64,000 nt of DNA from Euleptes europaea. Taxonomy: Eukaryota; Chordata; Lepidosauria; Squamata; Sphaerodactylidae. Position 1 is the stretch's first letter, and every line of letters starts with the position of its first letter. The stretch is from the NCBI RefSeq assembly GCF_029931775.1, contig NC_079322.1, positions 55,769,853-55,833,852 on the forward strand, in the 5' to 3' direction. Shown one piece after another: positions 40,501-52,500 of this stretch. The position numbers were made by a program, and so were the translations under genes. The notes under the pieces were generated by a model. It searched no databases. It saw only the letters and a program-made list of their open reading frames with translations, and was not told the origin of the DNA.

Positions 40501-43500
40501 ATGTACCCTATAAATGTACTGGTGTTTCCCCACGTCTGTATTCTAGCCTTATGTTTCTATGGACTTACTGAACTCGCTGGCTTTCTTAATAAAACTTTTA
40601 AACTCGCGACTATGTCTAGAGTGAAGTTCCTTATGAAAGAAAAGCAACGAAGTACTGCAGTCTGACACAAACAAACAGAGCAATGGAATGAGGAGGAAAA
40701 ATTGGTTACCAAAAGCTTGGACATTTAGACAGGCTATGCCTGGCAAGTAAAAGGTAAAACCAGTATAACATGTTTCAGAAAGGAGTTCAACAAATGGGCT
40801 GCAAATGTAGAAAAAGCCATCTCTCCAGTACAACCTTCTCACTTCAGAAGGTGCAAGAAACCAGAGAGGGAGGGACTGTGGCTCACTGGTAGAGCATCTG
40901 CTTGGCATGCAGAAGGTCCCAGGTTCAATCCCTGGTATCTCCAGTTAAAGGGACTAGACAAGTAGGTGATGTGAAAGACCTCAGCCTGAGACCCTGGAGA
41001 GCTGCTGCCAGTCTGACTGGACAATACTGACTTTGATGGACTAAGGATCTGATTCAGTATAAGGCAGCTTCATGTGACTTTTAAGGATGATCTCAGATAT
41101 TGGGCAGGCTCATGTGGGAGAAGCTAGATCTCCAGGCAACCTTGTTTACATAGTATGCAGACAAAGGGTTATAAATGGCAGGGTTGAAGTGAACTCCAGC
41201 TCTTTGAATTGTGCTTGGAAACAAACTGGAAGTGAATGCAGATCTTTGAGTACCACTGACAAAATATACTCTTTATGAAAAAATCGTTTGGCCTCTGCAT
41301 TCTGGACCAGTGAAGCTGCAGATGACCTTTCAAAGGCAGCTTCAGGTACGAGAAATCTAGTTTGAACATTACCAAGATATAGATGACTGAGTCAAGATTC
41401 AAGAGGAAACTCATGAAAACCCATTGAACAATGAGTTCATAGTGGGATTGCTGTGTGACAAACTTTGTCCTTGTGTTCCACACAGAATGGATACTGGGCA
41501 GACCAACCTTGTGATGTGAAACTTGGATCCATTTGCAAAAGGAAACCATTGAAAGAATCTCCAGGGGAAAAAGAAATAGTTGAAGAAGGATGTCGGAGAG
41601 TAAGTATGAAATTAGTAATAGGAAGATGCCAATTCCAAATGCATATGCCAGAATCTAAAGGTTAACAGAAAAGAATGTACACATTTGCTATATTCTTTGA
41701 TACTCCTGCATTTCTACAAAGCCTGCCAGCTCTTATTAACCTACAAATTAAATCTTTTTGATGATCATCTCCAGATCAGAGCAAAATTAACCCAGGAAAA
41801 TAAGGTCTAGATTAGTCATAACCACCTCCCATTGTCAACAGGCCTTCAAAGCTTTACTATGCAAGCATGGAAACCTACCCAAAGTAAATTTGTTTTAACA
41901 ATAGAATTAAAGCTGACCATGAAGAAAAATGTGGTGGCAGTTTAATTGATTGGATAAGAAAGGAGAGGAGAGGTTTTAGTACATGCTGCTTGTAAAAATA
42001 TACTCTTAATGAAACGGATATCCCTACAGGAAAGTGCCTCTTTACAGGTTAGGCATATCTACTCTTTTATTTCATTTAAGGTAGCATATAGCTGAATATC
42101 TTTCTGTGACTGCCTAGGCTGTGTCCCTTTCATTGTTATATGTCTCTTGCTTGATACTTTGATTTAATTACTGTAAAAGAATATGTGAAATTATGTTGTA
42201 ATACACGCTTAACCTATGATGTTCATGATTCTTTCACGTGGGTGTGTTGTTTTTCAACAGGGCTGGAAAAAACATGGCTTGTATTGCTACATGCTTGGAA
42301 ATGTATTTGCCACATTTGCAAAAGCAAATCAAACATGCCAAAAGGATGGAGCTCAACTAGCTGCAGTTGAAGATAGGTAGGAAAGCTCCCCCCCATCCCC
42401 CAATGTTTTTAATTCCCGAGGGAAGAACTCTTGTTATTTATTTATTTATTTGTCAAGACCTGGTGGAAATAAGAATGTATCTCATGAGTTCTTCTCTGGG
42501 CCAATGACAGAGTTTGATTGCTGCCTTGAGTACTTGGTTTCAAAAGCTCAGCTAATAACAAGTAACTACTAGCTAGGGTAACTGGTGACATAAACCTTAA
42601 CTATTGACTCAATAAAGGAAGCCACAGCCTTCAATTTGCAAGATCTGAGAAGGCTGTCAAAGATAGGACATTTTGGAGGACTTTCATTCATAGGGTCGCC
42701 ATGAGTCGGAAGCGACTTGATGGCACTTAACACACACACAAATTGTTAATGCCAGTGGAGGAGGTAGAATTTATGCCAAGAAGGGGATTGGTGGGAGGAA
42801 GATCAGGTGACTTGGGGTATTACATGGGCACCAGTTGCAAATGATTGGCTTAGCTTGTATTCAAAGCTTGTATACAAGTTGTATACAACTTGTACAAATG
42901 TTAACTCCGTGGAGTGGTGGTGTCTGATCTGGAGAACCGGGTTTGATTCCCCACTCTTCCACATGAGCAGCAGAGGCTAATCTGGTGAACTGGATTTGTT
43001 TCCCCACTCCTACATATGAAGCCAGCTGGGTGACCTTGGGCTAGGCACAGCTCTCTCAACCCCACCTACCTCACAGGGTGTCTGTTGCGGGGAGGGGAAG
43101 GGAAGGTGATTGCCGGTTTGAGTCTCCCTTAAGTGGTAGAGAAAGTCAGCATATAACAACCAACTCTTCTTCCTCCTCCTCCTCCTCCCAAACGATATTC
43201 ATTTTTCAGGGTATTATATCACCTGTGCTACTGGACTCAGTTATGTCTTTCTAGGCCCATTGACTTCAGTGATCTTAGAAAGGTGTAACTCTGCTTAGGA
43301 TGGAAAGGCCTATGTAGGTACAATGTGAAGATGTGTAGATTCACTCATGCATTGATTCTAACAGTTTTAAGAGCTCTGGAAAGACTTTATGCCACTTTAA
43401 TTTCTAAGTCTTGAACACATGAAGCTGCCTTCTACTAAATCAGATTCTTGGTCCATCAAAGTCCACTCAGACCGGCAGTGGCTCTCCAGGGTCTCAGGCA

Positions 43501-46500
43501 GAGGTCTTTGACATCACCGCCTTGCCTAGTCCCTTTAACTGGAGATACCGGGGATTGAACCTGGGACCTTCTGCATGCCAAGCAGAGGCTCTACCACTGA
43601 GCCACAGCTCCTCCCCAAGTCTTCTAGAGCACTAGAACACTGTAATATTTCCCTTCTGAAAAGGAATGCATGCATTGTCTAAGCAATGTCACCTTCCTTT
43701 TATATAGTAGATGGGTTTATTTACTGTTTATCAATATTTATTTATTTAAATTATTTGTAGTCCGCCTTTCTCACTTGGATTCAAGGTGGATTACACAGAG
43801 TGATTCAGTACAATCAATGAATGGGACATTTAATAAACGATGCAATTGAATTAGGGTTGTAGAATCAACCAGAAGTCTAAAAACAGAAGTGAATATACAG
43901 TTTATGAATTTATGCTGCCGCTTCAGTAGCATTTTTGATAAATATTTTTTAACAAACTATGTCCTAGAAATTATGTACTAATGAAATTTCGCTCCTGCCA
44001 TTTATCCTTATTTTCTTGCAGATATGAACAAGCCTATCTGACCAGTTTGATTGGGCTTAGGCCTGAAACCTATTTCTGGATTGGTCTTTCAGACATAGAA
44101 GAAAAAGGAACATTCAAATGGACCAGTGGAGAAGCTGTCAGATTCACTCACTGGAATTCTGAAATGCCGGGTATGTTCATATACTAAACTCACCAGGGTA
44201 GCAAAATTTCACAAGAGTAAAGTAGCATACTCAAGACGACAACATTTATTTCAGCATTTATATCACATTATGGTTCAGCTTTATTTCTGAGTAAATTCAT
44301 ATACCAAAGACATTCTAGACATTAGGAAGAATTTTCTAACAGTTAGAGCGGTTCCTCAGTGGAACAGGCTTCCTCGGGAGGTGGTGAGATCTCCTTCCCT
44401 GGAGGTTTTTAAGAAGAGGTTAGATGGCCATCTGTCAGCAATGCTGATTCTGTGGCCTTAGGCAGATGATGAGAGGGAGGGCATCTTGGCCATCTTCTGG
44501 TCACTAGGTGTGGGTGGGGAGGTAGTTGTGAATTTCCTGCATTGTGCAGGGAGTTGGACTTGATGACCCTGGTGGTCCCTTCCAACTCTATGATTCTATG
44601 ATTCTAAGAAATGATTGTATAGTTGTATTTGGATTGTATACTTGGATTTGGCAATGAGTGGCAAACAAAATCTCATTACAATATTTAGCACATAGTAAAT
44701 TCTTAAAAGCTCACAATTTTTTTTAATTTCCAAAAGGAGAATAACTAATTTCAGGCAGATTTCTTTCTCTGGAAAATAATGTGCAGAAAATGGATTTTTC
44801 CAAAGTAATTTTGTGAAATTGTCAGTATATATGGCTAGGAATTTGCTTTCTTGGATTTGTGTAAATAGTAATTTGGATGCTTGTGAAAAACCTCTTGCTC
44901 CAGTCTGAGGACTGATGTTATTAATTATCAAAGCACGCAGTCCTGAGCCCACCGAAATATCTATTTCTCATGAAGTCATATCCTCTCTAGAAGCATTTAA
45001 ACACAATCATAAAAATGGCCTTAGAGCTTGTAAATGTTGCCGGCATAGCTTTCCACCTGATTAAATTTGTTCTACTTTCAAGTTAAATGTATGGCACCGT
45101 TCTGTTTATTGCTGGAAATATATTAATTTGTTTCAGAAATACAGACAGCAGCTCTTACTAAATAATTCATATGATAGGAACTTGCCTAGATTTGAAACCC
45201 CTTGAAACAAATGCAACAAAGGACAAGGCCAGGGTCTGCAGCTGGTATGGTCAGGCACTACCTGATGCCCACAGCTGCCATTTTCTTCAGGGGAACTCAT
45301 CTATGTAGTCTGTCGATCAGTTGCAATTCCAGAACTCCAGGCCCTACCTGGAAGCTGGCAACTCTAGATTCAACTGTCCTCCTCTATCACTGTCTTCCAC
45401 CAACGGGAGAAGCCTTTTTTTTTTTTTGGCATACCCTTCCTGACTCTCCTTCCTGTTTATGTTTCAATTGTCTTTTTGGATATATCTGTTGTTTTTAAAG
45501 TTTGTTTTTAATGCCTCTTTACCATTTGCTGCCTTGAGGGCCCTAACTGGGTGGAAAGGCAGAATGAAAATGTTTTAAATAAATAATAGACTAACATAGC
45601 TGCCCATGGAAATAATTGCTATGATACTTGGGAGTGTCTGGAGAAAGATTTGGATTTCTTGCCACATTTAATGTCTGCTTACTATGCAAAGTATCATGTT
45701 TCATTTATTTTGATAGGAAAGCTCTTGTTTTTGACCATGATAGCTGTAGTTGGACACAAATGGCAGGCATATATACTGTGAAGACAGAAAACGGGTGGCT
45801 TTGTTGACAAAAGCATGGTGGTGGTGGAAAGTGTCATCAAGTCACAGCTGATTTATGGCGACTCTGTAGGGTTTTCAAGGCAAGAGATGTTTGGAGGTGG
45901 TTTGCTATTGCCTGCCTCTACATGGGCTGAGAGAGTTCTGAGAGAACTGTGACTGGCCCAAGATCACCCAGCAGGCTTCGTATGGAGGAGTGGGGAATCG
46001 AAGCCGGTTCACCAGATTAGAGTCTGCCACTCGTAACCACTGTACCACACTGGTTCTCTGACAAAAGAATACATTGGTTTTATTCCATTACAGATAAAAT
46101 AAATCTGGGTAAAAGTGCACAAATTACTGAGAAACTAACCTGTAAATGTAAAGATAGGAAGAAAATAGACTCCTTTGAAATGTGGTGTTGGAGGAAAGTG
46201 CTGCGGATTCCGTGGACTGCCAAAAAAACAAATCAGTGGGTTATAGATCAAATCAAGCCTGAACTGACTCTAGAAGCTAAAATGACTAAACTGAGGCTGT
46301 CGTATTTTGGTCACGTCATGAGACGACAAGAGTCACTGGAAAAGACCGTCATGATAGGAAAAGTTGAGGGCAGCAGGAAAAGAGGAAGACCCAACAAGAG
46401 ATGGATTGACTCAATAAAGGAAGCCACAGCCTTCAATTTGCAAGATCTGAGCAAGGCTGTCAAAGATAGGACATTTTGGAGGACTTTCATTCATAGGGTC

Positions 46501-49500
46501 GCCATGAGTCGGAAGCGACTTGATGGCACTTAACACACACACACACACAAATGTAAAGAAGTACAGGGATCCTCCAGCTGGTTTTGGAAGCAATGCTTGT
46601 GTTTCTGGTATTTTTATACTGAAAAGAAATGCTATGTTGATTTGATGGTGCCATCAGTTTTGGGGGAGAAAAGCTGTCTTCTGCCATTTTCATCAATATT
46701 TAGAATTAATACTTCCGCCACTAGAGATTTTGTTAGCATTGTTTGTGAAAAGCACCCCAAATTTATTCAGAAATAATCCTGGTGATTATGCTGGGAATTG
46801 TGGCAACAGTCTGAAAGTAGCAGGATTATGTGGCCCTTCAAATGACGTGGATTTTCTGTGTTTGTCATGTATTCCAAAGGAAGGAAGCCAGGCTGTGTGG
46901 CCATGAGAACTGGAATTGCAGGCGGGTTGTGGGATCTTTTGAAATGTGAGACCAAGGCAAAGTTTCTCTGCAAAATGTGGGTGGAAGGAGTGACTCCCCC
47001 ACCTCCTCCAACAACGACCCCGGCCCCCAGATGCCCCGAGGACTGGCATTCAAGTGATCAGAGTAACACCTGCTACAAAGTACGTCTTTTGATTTTGGCA
47101 CCTGCACAAGCTTTCATGAATATGCTTTTCTTTTTATTTACACATATTGCTATTTATAATCTGCCCCATTAGGATGAGTTGGGGTGGATTACATATACAA
47201 AGACACATTAAAAAATGCTCCTCTACCATGAGAGAGAGAAAAACTACCTATTTTCAGAGTAATAAAATAAGACAAAATGTCATTTCTTTCCTCAACCCCT
47301 GATAAACTTCTGAAAGATAATCATACTTGCAGGCTTGTGGCCAATAGTGGACATTGACAGGTATACAAGGGCATTTGTAGCCCAAGTCATTTGTCAAGCC
47401 AAGAATATTTGATACACTCACTCCCTTCTAAAGGGATGTATTTAATGCTATTCTTCATTGTCAAATAGCTACTTGTTGCTTTTAAGTTTCAGGAGGAACC
47501 TGGTTTTAGGGTTGTCAGTACCCCTTGGCCAATGGTGAGGAATGGGGGGTAGGGTTGCCAGATCCAGACTGGGAAACTCATAGAGATTTGAGAGTGGAGC
47601 CTGGGGAGGACAGAGACCTCAGTGGGGTACAATGCCATAGAGTCCACACTCCAAAACAGCCATTTTCTCCAGGGGGGCTGTTCTCTGTAGTTTAGAAATG
47701 TGCTATAATTTTGGGAGATTCCCCAGGCCCTACCTGGAGGCTGGCATCACTACCTGGTTTGGCTTTATCTTCCCCTTTCTCCATTCATGTATCCCCTGTC
47801 TTTCTCTCCCTTCCAGAGAACTCTGTTTTGATGGATCACTTACACTGCATAGGGTCTTATATCTTTTCCCCAAAGGTACCCTTTTTGCAGGACAGAACGT
47901 AAATGCTATCTCTCCAATGCAAGCTCTTAGACAGAGATAGGAATTAAAAATCTCAGGAAGACTTTGTGGAAAGTCCAAGACTGTGACTACAATCTACAGT
48001 CTTATCTACTGTTTATGGAAGTTGCCTTTCTTCAGGCCAGGAAGCCTCTCGTAGTGCTGGGAGTGTCATTTCCTCATCCTGAAACCCTGATGGCTGTGTC
48101 TTTCCTCTTCTAAGCCTGCATCCTCAGGTTTTGTTCGTACCCTCTCTCAATGCTTCTGCAAGTGGATCCTTCGTAGCTGGCCTTGCTCCCTTGTACTTCA
48201 TTGCTTCCATTTGACTGTCACCAGTCTTTGATTTGATCATCTTTAAGGAGTCATTCCTGCTCTCTTAACTTTTGAAGCAAAACATTAGTAAATGCACTGT
48301 CAAGAATAAAAAACTGGCCTTCCATGAAACAGCTGGCTTGCAGTTTCTTGCAGAGCAGTGTTCTTTCAGATGAACGATCAGAAATGTCTTCTTTAGGGCA
48401 CCCAGGGCCCTTCAGATTTGATGGGGTGGGTTGCTGCATACCCACAACAGAGTGGGAATCAGTTCTTCCAGTGTAATTCTGCATCACTTTGAGAACATGA
48501 GTAAGCTGCAACCATGTGGTTTATGCCAATGATTTGGTTTCTTCTTGCACAACGGCCACTCTTGGCGAGACATACCACCTAATTAGCATTCCCCATGATT
48601 TGTTCCAGATAGAAGTCTCACTTCTATATTCCTGCTGTAGATAAGATTGTCCTGTGCTCTTTTGGTAGGGCTGTCAACCTCCAGGTGGTGGCTGGAGATC
48701 TGCTACTGCAAGTGACTTTCAGCCGATAAAGATCAGTTCACCTGGAGAAAATGGCCACTTTGGCATTTGGACTCTATGGCATTGAAGTCCCTCCCCTCCC
48801 CAAACCCTTCCCTCCACAGATTCTGCCCCCCAAATCACCAGGTATTTCCCAACCTGGAGATGGCAACCCTATATTTTGGAAAGTCTGTAGATTAAGCAAG
48901 TGCTAATGAGAGGCAGCCACTGAAAAAGCTTTTCTCTAGACACTTTCTATCAGTATTTTGGGGACAAAGGTAAGCCCAAGAAGAAACTCTGGGTAAGGTT
49001 AAGTGAGACATCTTTGCAAATTTAGCAGAGTAACAAAAGGGGTGTAAGCAAAGAACCATATGAAGATGGAGAGATAATGTTAGGGGAGTGGAAAGGTCCC
49101 ATGATGCTTCAGAAACAATCGGGTTCCTGTCATCTGCCCAAGAAGTGCAATATTTCTCACAGCTTTCCAGTGTAGCCTCAATAATTGATAATTTACTGGA
49201 CAACTCAGACAAATGTTAACAATAACTATTGATTTCTAGCATTTACACTCCAGATAGAGTTGTCATCAAATTGTACCCAAAACAACGCTTTAGACAGAAA
49301 GTGCTGCTTAGGTGAAAAATCTGAAGAATTCGAGTGAAGCTTTAATAAGACTAGCAAGATGTCTCCAGGTGTTTTTTTGGGAGGGGACATTCCTTCTCTC
49401 TAACTTAGCAGCACCAGGTTTGCCTGCAGTGCCTTCCCTATGGAAGCATTTCAGGGACAGGATAATCTCTCAACTGTGTCAAGCTTACTTTGCCACAGCC

Positions 49501-52500
49501 ATCTTTATCCTATAACCTTGCTCAGGAGTGATGTTTCTCCACTTTATCCTATGCATGGTTTATAATGTCTCATTGTAAAACTCTGTGTTGTCATTAGGCT
49601 TACGCAAGACGAGACAAGAAATCATGGGCTGACGCTCAGAGTTTTTGCAGAGCTGTTGGAGGTGATTTGGTTACCATTGGTAGTTCAAAGGAGCAATTCG
49701 CATTGCGGTCTTACTTGTTGTGAGTACATGGCTCTACCATAAACCTGTCATCCTAAGCCTCCAAAGGAAGAGAAACTTGGTATTTAGCACCATAAGAAGA
49801 GTCTGATTTTGTTGAAACAAATGTCAGCTATAGCAGGGTTGCTTTATCTTGGGGCCCTGCAGGGGCAGAATGTTCATTTAATTTACAGGGAAATTTTCTG
49901 GTGGGTTGTTCCCATGGACTCAGGGGGCCGTAAGATCCTTCACCAGTATTTATTTATGTTGTTTTATATACCAGCTTTTCCCAACCTGGTCGGGTTCAGG
50001 GCACCTTCCAACAAAATACATGCAATATAATGTATAAGTTAAAACAGGGGTGTCAAACATAAGACCTGGGGGCTGGGTTCAGCCCCTTGAGAGCTCTTAT
50101 CCGGCCTGCGAGCCAGCCAAGGCAGACCCCACCCCCACCAATTCTTGATCTGGGCTGGCAAGACATGGCCTAGCCCGACCAAGTGACATTATGTCATATC
50201 CGACCCTCGAACAATTGAGTTTGACACCCCTGAGTTAAAACATACAATATCAAATCATAAATTACTGCTTTAGCTTTAAAGATGGCACTCTAAATGACGG
50301 CCCTGCTATATATATACCAATCATTCCCAATAGCGAGTTGGTTTAAAACAAACATGACAGATGGCCAACAATAACCCAGGAATTCAAAGAGGGAGAAAAA
50401 GGAGGGGGAGAAGGGGAAGGGAGGCCAGCTGATCTAATGAACCCTTGCTGCCTCAACCATATGCTTAGCAGAGCATCTCTGTCTTAAATGCCCTGCACAG
50501 TAAATAATGGTACAGTTCTTGGGCTTTGAGGAAATGGCTACAAGGAGGGACATATGCCTATCTTCTAAGGTAAAAGCCATCAGGCTTATATCAAAGACAA
50601 TGGCAACAGGAGAGCAAGGTTCGAGTCCAGTAGCGCTGTACAGAGCAACAAGGTATTGAGAATCAAAGCTCTCATATCTGACCAAGGGAGCTTTGACTCT
50701 TGAAACCTTACACCCTGGAAATCTTGTTGCTCTTTAAGGTGCTACTGGACTCAAATCTAGCTGTTTTACTGTGGACCAACATGGCTACCCACGTAAGGCA
50801 ATATGCGCTCATTAATATTTCATTCGTATTTTGGCAACGTTTGTCAGTCAGATAAAAGTATTTAAAAGCCATTTTCTTGTACAGAGAGGTATAAGAGCTG
50901 AGAGGTAAAACCTAACAATACAAAAACTTGTGTGTTTACCTGCCGTTTGGCTTGTGTGATATTTTAGGAGCAGTGGATACAGCAGTACCCATTTCTGGAT
51001 AGGCTTAAATTACCTCAACCCAGATGATGGATTTACATGGAGTGATGGCTCTCCGGTAAGTGACAGACACTTCCCCCCCTCCCCCAGTTCTTTGTTCTGT
51101 TCTCTTGATTACTTGCATGCCTGGGTCTAGTGGGCGAGGGAGCTAAACTGAAAAATGAGGGGTCTTCACAATAAAACAGTCTTGCATTTTGAAAAAGACT
51201 GACTGTATTGTTCAACATAGAATCAACAGCCTCGCCATAATTTTTTAAAAGGTGAACATGTCAAACTTCCCATTTTGTGACTGGAATAACTTGTCTCAGT
51301 CCATTAGCCTTCATCCAGTCTGTTGTGATTCCTGTGGGTATCACTTTCCACCAGGAAATTATCCTCTTGAATCCCCATTAAAATTGAACAAGAGCTGCTG
51401 AGAAATACAGCAGTAACTGATGCAGTTACAAAAATGATTACTCTTGTTCTGGAAGTGTTACTCAGTGGGTAGATCCCAGAACTGGTGGAAGAAGAAGATG
51501 AGTTGGTTTTTATACCTCACTTTTCTCTACCTTAAGGAGTCTCAAAGTGGCTTACAGTCACAATCTCTTCCTTTCTCCACAACAGGCACCTTGTGAGGTA
51601 GGTGGGACTGAGAGAGTTCTGAGAGAACTGTGACTGGCCCAAAGTCACACAGCAGGTTTCATGTGGAGGAGAGGGGAATCAAACCTGGTCCTCCAGATTA
51701 GAGTCTGCCACTCTCAACCACTACACCATGTTGGCTCTCCAGCTGGTATTACAACATGATGGAAGGGAACAACTTGTCCCATTATACCAATGGCTTGGTT
51801 CTTGTGTCTAACTTCTACTGTTCTCAGTTGCATGGTTCTTGTGTCTAGCTTCTACTGTTCTCAATTGCAAAAGTGGTCCTCTTGGTTGAGGTGCTTCTCC
51901 TTAGTGTGAGACCAGTATGTTTCAATGAGCCCCAAACACCTGGGGCTGGAGGACCACCTCGAGAAAGGACGAAGAGCTGTACAAACAGAAGGAAGGCATA
52001 GGAAATGCATTATTTACAAACTTTATTTCTACCTTAGCTCGGGTATATAAACTGGGGATATGGAGAGCCCAATAATTATAATGGCGTAGAACACTGTGGA
52101 GAGTTAAATGCAGGTCACCGAATGGAATGGAATGACATGCATTGTGAAGAACGATTCTCCTGGATCTGTCAGGTTAAGAAAGGTAAGATTTCTTGTTATG
52201 TTAAATGAAAACATAATTTCTTGTAAGCAGGGAGACAAGCCAAACCTGAATCCTAGCCCAAAAATCAGTTCATGAGAGTCTTTTCCTGTGAACCAGCACT
52301 GAATGTAAACCTTATGGCATGCATGAAGGGGAAAAAAGAACGATATTTTTATCTAATTTGTCTGAGATAACTTTCCGACAAAGAGGTTTACTATCCTTGT
52401 AGAAAATTTGATACCAGGGAAGTTAATCTGGAATTGGTGATGATCTGTGATCTTTAGATTCAAGCCAAATTGCTCTAAAAGTTTTTAAATGTATAATGGT

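Noticed and set aside
40868-43615. tRNA-like A and B boxes at 40868-40930 and 43540-43615
   Set aside because: No closed acceptor stem or plausible anticodon arm, and the sequence continues into a repeated SINE body.
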